The notes below the pieces were generated by a model that did not search any database, had not been told where the DNA came from, and saw nothing but the letters and a program-made list of their open reading frames with translations. From an uncultured Porphyromonas sp. (lineage in GTDB: Bacteria; Bacteroidota; Bacteroidia; Bacteroidales; Porphyromonadaceae), in contig UQDF01000022.1 of NCBI GenBank assembly GCA_900539765.1, positions 1-33,082 on the forward strand: DNA of 33,082 nucleotides, given 5' to 3'. The position numbers and the translations under genes are program-made. Shown piece by piece: positions 9,157-17,631 of the stretch (its first letter is position 1; the number at the start of each line of letters is the position of its first letter).

Positions 9157-10083
9157 CTAGTCGTGAGACTCAGTCTCTTTATTATTATATGGAGTGCTAT
9201 TGCGCAGTTCGACCTTGGAGTATGGACGTGGAAAGCCTTCGCCAGCAAAGAGCTCGGTAGCTCTGCCGTTGAAGTCCCAGAAGAGATCCCACAGATCATT
9301 ATTAGCGCACCATACACGGATCATAATCGTATAGTTGCTCTCCGTCATATCAGAGATTACGGCTAGCACACCTTGATCTTGTAGGATACGAGGGTCCTTA
9401 AGTAGCTCCGCTAGGAGGATGCTCTTAGCACGCTCGAATGGCACGTCGTAGTCCACGAGGAACTTCCACTGACACCGTCTAGTGGACATCTCGGAGGTGT
9501 TTTTGATTACGTTAGTGCTCAGATTACCATTGGGGAGGTATATCTTCGTATTGTCGATCGTTGTGATAGAGGTGTGGAAGATACCTATGTCTTGTACCGT
9601 ACCCTCGACATCTTGATAGACAATGTAGTCGCCAATGCGGAAGGGGTGCGTGATCAGGATGATAGCTCCACCGGCAAAGTTCTGCAGCTGCCCTGAGAGT
9701 GCCATACCAATGGCAACACCGAGAGAGGCGAGCAATGCAGCGAAGGATACAGCGGCAAAGCCAAGGATATTAATCACTACGATAACCAGTACAATCCAAA
9801 GACCAGCACGCGCTATCGAACGGACGAAGTGCCGCAAGCCAAGCGCCTCGACACGCCTATCAAGGAGTCGGGTGACCCCCTTCATAATAAAACCTATCAG
9901 CCAGCGGCCCACATAAAATATAAGGATAGCTAGGAGGACACGGATACCCACATTGAGTGCCGTATCAATCCATGATCCGAGGGTGTCGGCTAGGTTAAAG
10001 TTGACGATACTATCGACGATCTCCTCCTTGGTGAGCGCCGTCGAGTCGAGCATGATTATGTTTTCTGGATTTACTTCAGGCAT
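9157..10083 (-). CDS. Small mechanosensitive channel, MscS family
   Basis: Stretch-gated inner-membrane channel that releases solutes on osmotic downshock. The 308-aa protein has three predicted membrane helices (about residues 45-70, 88-110 and 112-140). The third is the Ala/Gly-rich pore helix typical of MscS (ALLASLGVAIGMALSGQLQN). The conserved beta domain follows (HPFRIGDYI, then YLPNGNL). The N-terminal ~40 residues are periplasmic and not conserved. A -7 promoter motif 60 bp upstream (10143-10150) supports this start. It heads the co-directional group mscS-pheT-yebC-lepA-dnaB, although the others are functionally unrelated to it. Confidence 0.93.
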   Translation of the reverse strand: MPEVNPENIIMLDSTALTKEEIVDSIVNFNLADTLGSWIDTALNVGIRVLLAILIFYVGRWLIGFIMKGVTRLLDRRVEALGLRHFVRSIARAGLWIVLVIVVINILGFAAVSFAALLASLGVAIGMALSGQLQNFAGGAIILITHPFRIGDYIVYQDVEGTVQDIGIFHTSITTIDNTKIYLPNGNLSTNVIKNTSEMSTRRCQWKFLVDYDVPFERAKSILLAELLKDPRILQDQGVLAVISDMTESNYTIMIRVWCANNDLWDLFWDFNGRATELFAGEGFPRPYSKVELRNSTPYNNKETESHD

Positions 10084-10354
10084 ATTCTTCTATATAATTG
10101 GAGCTGTCGCTTTTATTTGCGATAGCACTCAGTTAGCAGAGCCAAAGGTACAAAAAAGCGACAACTTGACCTCACTGCAAAGCATAGCGTAGATAGGCCC
10201 GCAAGGCTCAATCGCCTCATTTCTAGCGATCTATTGATGAGAAAGTGGGCTATATGTAACGATGCTATAGTGCCTTGATAAAAGCTTCTCACGACAAATG
10301 TCTAGTTCTCCCCATTGGTTAGAAATGATTGTGTCTAGACAACGGATAGATAGT
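10084..10354. other. Non-coding region upstream of mscS
   Basis: This first half of a 543-bp gap holds the mscS promoter motif and a perfect 10-bp palindrome TGTCTAGACA at 10332-10341, with a partial TGTCTAG at 10299-10305. No coding sequence or tRNA is evident. The remainder of the gap is the 22-bp-period array (10355-10528) and the terminator of the LRR gene. Confidence 0.6.
10143..10150 (-). promoter_or_regulatory. -7 promoter motif for mscS
   Basis: TACCTTTG on the - strand matches TAnnTTTG, 60 bp before the mscS ATG. It predicts a leader of about 50 nt. Confidence 0.6.
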
Positions 10355-10528
10355 CACGTGGAAAACGTCAAACCTCCACGTGGCTATTTTTTATTCTCCA
10401 CGTGGACGAGAAACATTTCCTCGGACTTATCGTTTGATTCCTCCGAAGTTTCATTTCGTCTCCACGTGGATAATATTCCTTGCTCACGTGGAGAATAGAA
10501 AATCCTCACGTGGAGATCCCCAATAATG
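10355..10528 (+). repeat. 22-bp-period CACGTGG box array, copy 1
   Basis: Eight CG-centred boxes sit at centres 10357.5, 10379.5, 10401.5, 10422.5, 10444.5, 10465.5, 10487.5 and 10509.5, that is every 21-22 bp. Six boxes are CACGTGG; the fourth and fifth are TCGGA and TCCGA. The 15-nt spacers are mostly AT-rich and differ from each other. The first two boxes can pair as a stem and are followed by GCTATTTTTTATT. Blocks of the array recur in inverse orientation at 21766-21925. Function is unknown; possibilities are a transcription-end element, an operator array on one DNA face, or a dispersed repeat. Confidence 0.85.
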
Positions 10529-10565
10529 GTCTCTACAAAGAGAAGACGACCCAATGCGCATAAGA

Positions 10566-10600
10566 AAGCCCCATACTCAGCTAGTCGGAGTATGGGGCTT
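10566..10600 (-). terminator. Rho-independent terminator of the first LRR gene
   Basis: A perfect 13-bp stem (AAGCCCCATACTC with GAGTATGGGGCTT) and 9-nt loop lie 27 bp after the LRR gene stop. The - strand continues TCTTATG, a short and weak U-rich run. Confidence 0.75.
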
Positions 10601-10626
10601 CGCTTGCTCTGTAGCTGTTCAGTCGC

Positions 10627-13188
10627 TTAGCGTATCAGCTTGATCGTTGCTCCTGCGATAGAGAGTAGATAGCTCCCTGTGGGGAGTTCGCAAGAGAGAC
10701 GCCCGGTCTGATCCGTTATGCCATAAGCTCGGAGTTGTCCCGCGAGGTCGTACAGCTCATAGTTCGTCTGGCTGTATGGTGTCTCTATATCCCAGCCCGT
10801 AGCTGTCGGAGTAATCACCCAGACATTAGGACGATCGGTAACGGGAGCGACACCTGTATCTTTCTTAAAGGCGTAAGAGACGAAGACGTTGTTGGTCAGG
10901 ACGAAGAGGTATCTAGTCCCAGCCTCATCTTCTGCCGTGAGCTTGCTCGTGCTCCACTTGCAGTAATCGGGGATATACCTTTCGTCTGGAACCAGTACGA
11001 TAGCGCCTCCAGTAGTCTTCTTGATAGGATTTGCAAAGTCCACTTGCTTATCACCGACTGCTATGTAAGCATGTCCGTGCTTTCTCGTCGAGGCATCAAA
11101 AATCTTGGCGGTCTCACACCCTTCGCTACTACCCTCGCTATCAGCGATCCAACCATTGAGCAGAGCTTTGTCGTAGGTGGTTGCTCCTGGTGTGCCACTG
11201 AGCTGAACTCGATAGAGTCCCTCACTGGTGTCACCTGCGATGGGTAGCTGTATGAGCAGGTCGTTGAGATCACAAGCTGTGAAGCTGTTGTCTCGTACGT
11301 CTAGGCTGTGAAGATTGAGAGCCAGCCCTGCGTAGGGGATGAGCTGTAGCTCGGTGAGCTTATTGCCATTAGCCTTGATGCGCTCTAGGTACTCGCTCTC
11401 GAGCTTTGCTTGAGAGAGCTGACAATGCTCAATGTCCAGTACACGTAGCTCCTTATTGGCAGAGAGATCTAGACTCTCGCCAAAGGCATTGCCACTCAGT
11501 ACCGCTATCTCTAGCTTAGGCAGAGATGCTAGAGCTAGGGAGGTGATCTGATTGTCGTTGCAGTTTAGGACGCTCAGGAGTGGAGTCTGCTCTACAGGTA
11601 GCTGCGTGAGCTTATTGTATCCGCAGTAGAGCTCCTCGAGCTTTGGTGTAGCGGATAGTGACAGCTCGGCAAGCTTATTGTCCGAGATTTGTAGCTCCTT
11701 GAGGTTGGGCAGACGAGAGAGTTCTATCTGCTCGATCTTGTTGCGAGAGAGACGAAGAGTCTCGATTGTTGCAGCATCTTCGAAGGCTACTGCGACGATC
11801 TTGCTCCCCGTAGCGTCTACGAGAGTCACGGGACCATAAAGCTTGATCTTAGCCCCAAGGTCTACCGTTTGGGATACGGTAAAAGGTTCTTTAGCCTTGG
11901 GGATCGTATAGTCGCTAAGCTGGCCATCGCCCCAGTCGATCTGGATCTTGGTCTCAGCCTTAGCTGCAGCTATCTGGAAAGATAGATCTATCTCATCAAT
12001 GTCATAGCCATCCTCATCTTGACCTGGAGACTCCGTAGTCACAGATAGAGACATCGTGGTGGGCTTGTAAGGTAGTGTGATATTATAGGTGTGCAGTCCA
12101 CCCTTGTAGAAGGCTAAGTCAGGATAGCCAGCATTAAAAAGCTTGGCACGTACCGTAATCTGGTGCGTGGTAGGGTCTAGCAGGGACTCGTCAATGGTAT
12201 AGACCCCAGGCTTGTCGCCTGCTACAACCTTGTCTGCAGGGATCGGTTGCCACTTCTTGTCCGCATCCTTATAGTACCATGTGAAGGTCGTGGGTGTCGG
12301 TGTCTGCGCAATACCTTTAGTAGAGGCTATGTTGGAGAGATCGATCGTCATATCTCGATACTGCGAGCGATCTACGTGAGCGAAGTACATCTTCGAGACC
12401 TTAAAGTTGTCCAGTGGCGTCTCGTTGAGATCAGGAAGCATATCGTAGGTGAAGGCGCAGAACTGCAGAGTCACCATCTCTAGATGAGTCAAAGCTTTGC
12501 CTCCTATCAATTGACGAGGATACTCCTTAGCACTGAGACCTGTGATAACGAGCTGCTTGAGAAGAGGCGTGTCTGTCAGATCGATCGTACGCAGTGTAGT
12601 GCCTTGTAGCGATAGACTCTCCAGAGCTGTGCAGCCAGATAGGTCTAGTTCCTTTAGCTGTCTACTGTCAGGGGTGGGTAGTAGCGGAGTAGCCCACTGG
12701 AAGGTCTTGAGCAATCCTCGATTAGGAGGTAAGATGACTCGTGAGACCTCGGCACCATTGAGCGTGATCTCCTCAAGTTTAGGACAAGCGGAGAAGTCTA
12801 GCTCTTCGCTCTCCATAAGCGCTGTGTAGTCACAGTTAAAGCGCTCCAGGAGGGGTGCAGCAATCTGTGTGACACCGTAGATAGCTTTGCTACTTGTAAA
12901 GCGTAGCGTGACTAGCTGATCTGCCGAGATGGCAATAGTGCGCTGTGTGCTACTGGGCTCTGCAAATGTGTGCTTAAAGGTTTGTAGCTTCTCAGCTTCG
13001 GGTTGCTCTAGCGTAGCGGTCTCACCGCCACCTAGGTCTATCTGTGCGGTCGCTCCTTGCTGAGCGAGGCGATAGACAAACGTGACCTCTGTAGCATCGG
13101 GCTTGACAAGCAGTCGGACTGTCGCCTCTTGCGCCATAGAGGTTAGGATACTCAAGCAGAGTACGGGAAGGAGTAGAAGTCGCTTCAT
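10627..13188 (-). CDS. Secreted leucine-rich-repeat protein with T9SS sorting domain
   Basis: An 853-aa protein with signal peptide MKRLLLLPVLCLSILTSMAQ and a C-terminal domain of T9SS type (residues from about 785; NYELYDLAGQL, then LPTGSYLLSI, ending IKLIR). It is probably exported through the Sec and PorSS/T9SS pathways and held on the surface or released. LRRs of about 21-23 residues (pattern LxxLxLxxNxLxxLxL) form two blocks, about residues 100-270 and 460-640. The second block is preceded by a module with IDWGDG near residue 417. The start at 13188 is chosen because of the signal peptide and a promoter-like TACCTTGG at 13216-13223; the frame is open to 13275. Binding partner unknown. 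It stands alone, with its own terminator. Confidence 0.85.
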   Translation of the reverse strand: MKRLLLLPVLCLSILTSMAQEATVRLLVKPDATEVTFVYRLAQQGATAQIDLGGGETATLEQPEAEKLQTFKHTFAEPSSTQRTIAISADQLVTLRFTSSKAIYGVTQIAAPLLERFNCDYTALMESEELDFSACPKLEEITLNGAEVSRVILPPNRGLLKTFQWATPLLPTPDSRQLKELDLSGCTALESLSLQGTTLRTIDLTDTPLLKQLVITGLSAKEYPRQLIGGKALTHLEMVTLQFCAFTYDMLPDLNETPLDNFKVSKMYFAHVDRSQYRDMTIDLSNIASTKGIAQTPTPTTFTWYYKDADKKWQPIPADKVVAGDKPGVYTIDESLLDPTTHQITVRAKLFNAGYPDLAFYKGGLHTYNITLPYKPTTMSLSVTTESPGQDEDGYDIDEIDLSFQIAAAKAETKIQIDWGDGQLSDYTIPKAKEPFTVSQTVDLGAKIKLYGPVTLVDATGSKIVAVAFEDAATIETLRLSRNKIEQIELSRLPNLKELQISDNKLAELSLSATPKLEELYCGYNKLTQLPVEQTPLLSVLNCNDNQITSLALASLPKLEIAVLSGNAFGESLDLSANKELRVLDIEHCQLSQAKLESEYLERIKANGNKLTELQLIPYAGLALNLHSLDVRDNSFTACDLNDLLIQLPIAGDTSEGLYRVQLSGTPGATTYDKALLNGWIADSEGSSEGCETAKIFDASTRKHGHAYIAVGDKQVDFANPIKKTTGGAIVLVPDERYIPDYCKWSTSKLTAEDEAGTRYLFVLTNNVFVSYAFKKDTGVAPVTDRPNVWVITPTATGWDIETPYSQTNYELYDLAGQLRAYGITDQTGRLSCELPTGSYLLSIAGATIKLIR

Positions 13189-13215
13189 AAAATGAAATGT
13201 AAAAGTTTCAGAGTG

Positions 13216-13223
13216 CCAAGGTA
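13216..13223 (-). promoter_or_regulatory. Candidate -7 promoter motif for the first LRR gene
   Basis: TACCTTGG on the - strand differs by one base from TAnnTTTG and lies 27 bp before the chosen ATG. It argues against a start at 13275, which would lie upstream of the promoter. Confidence 0.4.
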
Positions 13224-13401
13224 CAAATTTTACTCCTTCTATATGACAACGTAATAGTCCCCCTCCACTTCGCAAGACTCGCGAGTAACGATTTATAGGG
13301 ACGCCCTCCAGCTAACCCTTGTCTGTGGGTGTCATCGAGCGTGATACTTCTCTGCGCTCTATGTATCGTGCTGAATCGGTTATACATACGAGTCCCCAAA
13401 A

Positions 13402-13447
13402 AACAATTCCCCTCTTGGAGCTCTTCGGTTCCAAGAGGGGAATTGTT
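13402..13447 (-). terminator. Strong rho-independent terminator of sppA-lpxK-thiL
   Basis: A perfect 18-bp stem (13402-13419 with 13430-13447) and 10-nt loop lie 20 bp after the thiL stop. On the - strand the stem is followed directly by TTTT and then GGGG. It is the clearest terminator in the window and ends the operon before the LRR gene. Its 3' half is also part of a 22-bp tandem pair (13423-13444 and 13445-13466). Confidence 0.9.
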
Positions 13448-13466
13448 CGGCTCCAAGGGGGGAGGG
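13423..13466 (+). repeat. Two tandem imperfect 22-bp units
   Basis: Two adjacent 22-bp units share TTCGGnTCCAAGnGGGGA, with centres of the CG step 22 bp apart. The period equals that of the two longer box arrays, but the sequence is mostly different. The first unit forms part of the thiL terminator. A link to the arrays is speculation. Confidence 0.55.
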
Positions 13467-13467
13467 A

Positions 13468-14502
13468 CTAGGAGAAGGCGTTCCAGCCCTGAGCTTTGAG
13501 CTCGTGCTCGGCACGATCGGTCGATACCCAGCGACGACCCTCAGAGAGCTCCGTAGCATGTCCTATGATAGAGACTCCCTCGATGGCCGATACTTGACCG
13601 ACCTGTGCCAGTGGCACGGTGAAGAGGAGCTCGTAGTCCTCCCCACCATTGAAAGCTGCCGTAATGGGCGACATATTCATCTCTTCGCAGAGAGCTAGCG
13701 TCTCACGATCGAGAGGTAGCCGATCCTCATAGACCCGCACACCTACCTGTGATCGCTCCGCTATGTGGAGTAGCTCGGAGCTTAGACCATCGCTGATGTC
13801 TATCATCGCTGTCGGTGTGACTCCTTGCTCGGCTAGCTTGCCACGCAACCAGCGCTGTGCTGACGGCATAAGCTGACGCTCGATGAGGTATTCGTACCCC
13901 TCGAAGTGCGGCTCAAACTCCTCTGTCGGTGCGCTGAGGAAGGTGCGCTGCTCACGCTCTAACAATTGGAAGCCCATATAGGCTGCACCTAGATTGCCCG
14001 TCACACAGATGAGGTCGTTAGGCTGAGCGCCAGAGCGCAGGACAGCCTCTCCCTTAGGGACAGAGCCTAGGCATGTGATACTGATGGCGAGCCCGTTTCG
14101 TGAGGCGCAGGTGTCTCCACCGACTAGGTCGACTTGGTAGTGCTGGCAGGCTAGTTCGATACCTTTGTAGAGCTCTTCGAGCATCTCGGTGGTGTACTTT
14201 GCTGAGATCCCTAGAGAGACGGTTATCTGCTGGGGGATGCCGTTCATGGCGCAGATGTCGGAGACGTTGACCACGACCGCCTTGTAGCCTAGGTGCTTGA
14301 GTGGCATATAGGTCATATCAAAGTGTACCCCCTCGAGGAGCATATCGGTCGTGATCAATAGCTCTTCGTCAGGCTGCATCTGTAAGATAGCTGCGTCGTC
14401 TCCCACAGCCATACGGACACGACTGGGAGATGTAATGGCAAACTGCTCGGTGAGCTTTCGGATTAGTCCAAACTCTCCCAAGTCAGAGATAGGTGTATTC
14501 AT
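13468..14502 (-). CDS. thiL: Thiamine-monophosphate kinase
   Basis: Phosphorylates thiamine monophosphate to thiamine diphosphate, the last step of cofactor synthesis. The 344-aa protein has the AIR-synthase/PurM-like fold: N-terminal VGDDAAIL (Asp35, Asp36), TTDMLLEGVHFD (51-62), the metal-binding VNVSDICAMN, and GGEDYELLFT near the C-terminus. It starts 3 bp after lpxK, so the two genes are co-transcribed. As I recall, many Bacteroidales carry a purine nucleoside phosphorylase gene between lpxK and thiL; it is absent here. A strong terminator follows. Confidence 0.96.
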   Translation of the reverse strand: MNTPISDLGEFGLIRKLTEQFAITSPSRVRMAVGDDAAILQMQPDEELLITTDMLLEGVHFDMTYMPLKHLGYKAVVVNVSDICAMNGIPQQITVSLGISAKYTTEMLEELYKGIELACQHYQVDLVGGDTCASRNGLAISITCLGSVPKGEAVLRSGAQPNDLICVTGNLGAAYMGFQLLEREQRTFLSAPTEEFEPHFEGYEYLIERQLMPSAQRWLRGKLAEQGVTPTAMIDISDGLSSELLHIAERSQVGVRVYEDRLPLDRETLALCEEMNMSPITAAFNGGEDYELLFTVPLAQVGQVSAIEGVSIIGHATELSEGRRWVSTDRAEHELKAQGWNAFS

Positions 14503-14505
14503 AGA

Positions 14506-15639
14506 TTATTCCTTTTCCTCGTTCCCCTCTTGCTCCTCTTTTTGAGCTTGCTCTGATGTGAACTGAGCTATATGACCCAGGACTAACTCCCGCAGATCCT
14601 CCTCGCCATGGGATCTAAAGCGTACCTGTATAGGTAGTCGGAGGAATCGCTCCCGTAGCTCACGACTCATATACGACTCTAGCTCGAAGATCTTGACGGC
14701 GTCCTTGTCAGTACAGAGGAAGACGACCTCTGAGCCACGCGCTAGGTAGTCTGTCATGATGTTTTCCCACGTGGTGACATTGCGCCTAGAGTAGTGATGA
14801 TGATCTCCGTAGGGTATTGTCACCACACGTGAGAAGCCTCGCTCTACATAAGCAAAGAACTCCTCAGGATGTGAGATCCCAGATATAGCGATGACAACCG
14901 CATTAGTGTCTATCTTAGTGGGCTCTGCATCTCTTCGGAAGATCGGGACGGGATTATCGTACTTTACCTCACTAAAGAAAAGCTTCTGATGCGGGTAGAG
15001 ATCTAACTTTCGCTCCGTAAAGGTGCAATCGATCGGCTTGAGTAGGGTAGGACACTTAGTCACCACCACTACATCAGCACGATAGCGCCCACGGGCTGGC
15101 TCACGCAGGCGCCCTGCAGGGAGTAGCACGTCATCTGTCATAAGCCTATTGTAACTAGACAGAAGTATCGAGAGCGAGGGTTGTACAGAGCGGTGCTGGA
15201 AACCATCGTCCATCAGGATCAAATCGGGACGCTGTGAGTAGGGCTGATTGACTAGGTGATTGATCGCTCGCACCCTGTTGCCATCTACAACGATCTGTAT
15301 CTTGTCGCCAAACTTACGTAGGAGCTGTGCTGGCTCGTCACCGATGCGACTGGCACTATCGCCCAGCTCCGCAACCTTAAGCCCAAAAGACTTGCGCTTA
15401 TACCCACGAGAGACGATAGCGATCCGCAGGTCGCCCATAAGCATCCGTATGAGATGCTCTATCATCGGGGTCTTGCCCGTGCCTCCTACGGCTAGGTTGC
15501 CGACACAGATGATGGGGATGGGGAAGGTGTGACTCTTCAGACGCCCCATATTATAAAGGCTATTGCGTAGCGACACGCCCGCTCCATAAATACCAGAGAG
15601 CGGTAATAGCCATCTATTTATCTTGGGTGTCTGATCCAT
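14506..15639 (-). CDS. lpxK: Tetraacyldisaccharide 4'-kinase
   Basis: Adds the 4'-phosphate to the lipid A disaccharide, an essential step of Raetz-pathway lipid A synthesis at the inner membrane. The 377-aa protein carries the family's N-terminal membrane-associated helix, Walker A GGTGKT (residues 52-57, K56), and DDGFQHR near 140, which is diagnostic of LpxK. The last ~15 residues are Glu/Lys-rich and probably disordered. It is placed between sppA (49 bp upstream) and thiL (3 bp downstream). Confidence 0.95.
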   Translation of the reverse strand: MDQTPKINRWLLPLSGIYGAGVSLRNSLYNMGRLKSHTFPIPIICVGNLAVGGTGKTPMIEHLIRMLMGDLRIAIVSRGYKRKSFGLKVAELGDSASRIGDEPAQLLRKFGDKIQIVVDGNRVRAINHLVNQPYSQRPDLILMDDGFQHRSVQPSLSILLSSYNRLMTDDVLLPAGRLREPARGRYRADVVVVTKCPTLLKPIDCTFTERKLDLYPHQKLFFSEVKYDNPVPIFRRDAEPTKIDTNAVVIAISGISHPEEFFAYVERGFSRVVTIPYGDHHHYSRRNVTTWENIMTDYLARGSEVVFLCTDKDAVKIFELESYMSRELRERFLRLPIQVRFRSHGEEDLRELVLGHIAQFTSEQAQKEEQEGNEEKE

Positions 15640-15688
15640 ACTAGGTAAGAGAGTCGAGAGGCTGGGTGGTCCGTATTGCTCTGAGAGA

Positions 15689-17473
15689 CTAGAGATCTAC
15701 TACCAGTGGTAGACGAGCTTGAAGACCTGACATAGCACGTAGCTCACGTAGCTGATCGATGTAGCTGATCTCATCTTCGGTAAACCACGAGGTCATGAGC
15801 TTCATACGTACAGTTTGTGTCGATGTGCTGAAGAGTTCTTGTAGTACATTGACTGCACGTCTTGTGTAAGTCACATGATAGTTATCATAGCCAGCTTGTG
15901 TTGCTGCATAAGCGACGGCATCTTGTAGACCTCCTAGCTCATCGACGAGACCTAGTTCTAGAGCTTGAGCACCAGTCCATACGCGTCCCTGAGCGATAGA
16001 GTCGACCTGATCTCTTGTCATGCCACGACCTTCGGAGACTCGCTTGAGGAAGAGTTCGTAGCCTCGGTTGACATATTGCTGGAAGAGCGCACGCTCCTCC
16101 TCAGTCCAGGGGCGATCGAGAGCGCCTAGGTCAGCATATTGTGCTGTTTTGACCACATCTTGGTGTACTCCGACCTTGTTAGCCAGTTTGGTGGCATTAG
16201 GTACAACGCCAAAGATGCCGATAGAACCCGTTATCGTCGATGGCTCGGCAAAGATGTAGCTAGCGCCCGAAGACATATAGTAACCGCCCGAAGCAGCGTA
16301 GTCTCCCATAGAGATGACGACTGGCTTGTTTTGGCTAGCCTTATGGACTGCGTACCAGAGCTGCTCGGAGATATAGCTACTACCTCCAGGTGAATTGACA
16401 CGTACTACGAGTGCATCGAAGTCGTCATCTTCGCCCATCTCGAGGATACGATCAGCAAGTCGATCGGAGACCACCTTTTTTGCATTTAGAGGAGAGTCTG
16501 CCACCTCAATATTGATCTCACCCTCAGCAAAGAGGACACCCACATTAGCTCCTCCCTTACGGGCCGATCCTCGTGTAGCATACACATCACGCAAAGATAC
16601 GAAGCGTAGATCGTCCTTCTCATCTACCCCCACGAGTGAGCAGAGAGCCTCTAGAGCTTGATCTTGATAAAGTGCTCCATCGATGAGTCCGTTAGCTAGA
16701 TAAGAGTCTGTAGACTGTACAGACTGCATACTATCGGCTAGAGACTGTAGGCGAGCATTGTCTAAGTTGCGGCTAGAACCTACCTCGCCTAAGATGCGTC
16801 CCCATATATCGCCAAGGTAAGAGGTGATCTGGGTGCGATTTGCCTCGCTCATACTATTGAGTATATAGGGCTCGACAGCACTCTTGAAGGTTCCCACCTT
16901 AAAGACCATCATCTCCACACCGATCTTGTCTAGCAAGTCCTTGAAGAAGACAGCTCCGCCAGCCAAGCCGTCGAAAGCGATAGACCCCTCCTTATTGACA
17001 TATAGCTGGTCAGCAACGGAGGCTAGGTAATACCCCTTGAGCGAGTAGAAGTCAGAGTAAGATACGATGAACTTGCCCTCCTCTTTGAAGTCTTCCAGAG
17101 CACCTCTGAGCGCCTCAGCCGAAGCATAGCCACAGCCTGGATCCGTCATATTGAGATAGATCCCCTTGATACGATCATCCTTCTTAGCCTCATCGATAGC
17201 CTCAAGGACATAAGAGAGAGGCAGGTCGCTACTCCCATCGCTCTTGTCTAAACCTAGATCAGACCAAGGGTTTGACACATAAGTGTCAGATATGTGTGCT
17301 AGTTCGACCTTAAGGATGCTACCATCTTTAATCTGCTTGGTCTCGTTTTTCGCTCCGACGCTCAGAGCTGCTACAAAGCTGATCAAGACGATGACCGCTA
17401 GAGAAGCAAAGATGACACAGCTTACGACGATAGCTAATAGTGTTGCAAAGAAGGTCTTCCAGAATGAATTCAT
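15689..17473 (-). CDS. sppA: Signal peptide peptidase SppA, 67K type
   Basis: Membrane-bound Ser/Lys protease that degrades cleaved signal peptides. At 594 aa it is the long duplicated form. A membrane anchor spans about residues 10-36. The N-terminal half supplies the likely general base Lys197 (GTFKSAVEPY) and the C-terminal half the likely nucleophile Ser395 (DYAASGGYY); SPGG at 361-364 shapes the oxyanion region. A -7 motif at 17517-17524 lies 44 bp before the ATG. It leads the operon sppA-lpxK-thiL. Confidence 0.95.
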   Translation of the reverse strand: MNSFWKTFFATLLAIVVSCVIFASLAVIVLISFVAALSVGAKNETKQIKDGSILKVELAHISDTYVSNPWSDLGLDKSDGSSDLPLSYVLEAIDEAKKDDRIKGIYLNMTDPGCGYASAEALRGALEDFKEEGKFIVSYSDFYSLKGYYLASVADQLYVNKEGSIAFDGLAGGAVFFKDLLDKIGVEMMVFKVGTFKSAVEPYILNSMSEANRTQITSYLGDIWGRILGEVGSSRNLDNARLQSLADSMQSVQSTDSYLANGLIDGALYQDQALEALCSLVGVDEKDDLRFVSLRDVYATRGSARKGGANVGVLFAEGEINIEVADSPLNAKKVVSDRLADRILEMGEDDDFDALVVRVNSPGGSSYISEQLWYAVHKASQNKPVVISMGDYAASGGYYMSSGASYIFAEPSTITGSIGIFGVVPNATKLANKVGVHQDVVKTAQYADLGALDRPWTEEERALFQQYVNRGYELFLKRVSEGRGMTRDQVDSIAQGRVWTGAQALELGLVDELGGLQDAVAYAATQAGYDNYHVTYTRRAVNVLQELFSTSTQTVRMKLMTSWFTEDEISYIDQLRELRAMSGLQARLPLVVDL

Positions 17474-17516
17474 AAAGTATCTATGTATAATATATCATTA
17501 GCGAGCATTAGCACCA

Positions 17517-17524
17517 CAAAGGTA
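17517..17524 (-). promoter_or_regulatory. -7 promoter motif for sppA
   Basis: TACCTTTG on the - strand matches TAnnTTTG and gives an sppA leader of about 37 nt. Confidence 0.6.
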
Positions 17525-17571
17525 ACAAATAGATATTGAATAAGCTACATTTGCTTCTCCTTTTATAGTAA

Positions 17572-17603
17572 CAAAGGCACCCTTCTGACGAGGAGTACCT
17601 TTG
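17572..17603 (-). terminator. Probable terminator of the lrgA-lrgB-protease block
   Basis: A 13-bp stem with three G:U-type pairs and one mismatch, and a 6-nt loop (17585-17590), lies 29 bp after the protease stop. The - strand then reads TT followed by an AT-rich run. Moderate strength. Confidence 0.55.
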
Positions 17604-17631
17604 CTTTGTAGAGATAGCGGAGCTGTAGAAG

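Noticed and set aside
10355..10528. CRISPR array
   Set aside because: Spacing is regular, but the conserved part is only about 7 bp and two units lack it; no cas gene is nearby.
10735..11247. 170-codon open frame antisense to the first LRR gene
   Set aside because: Composition follows the reverse of the LRR codons; no start context or recognisable motif.
13208..13456. 82-codon - strand frame between thiL and the LRR gene
   Set aside because: It would span the thiL terminator and the LRR promoter motif, so it is very unlikely to be translated.
14764..14775. CCCACGTGG inside lpxK as a further array box
   Set aside because: Single occurrence within coding sequence, with no neighbours at 22 bp.
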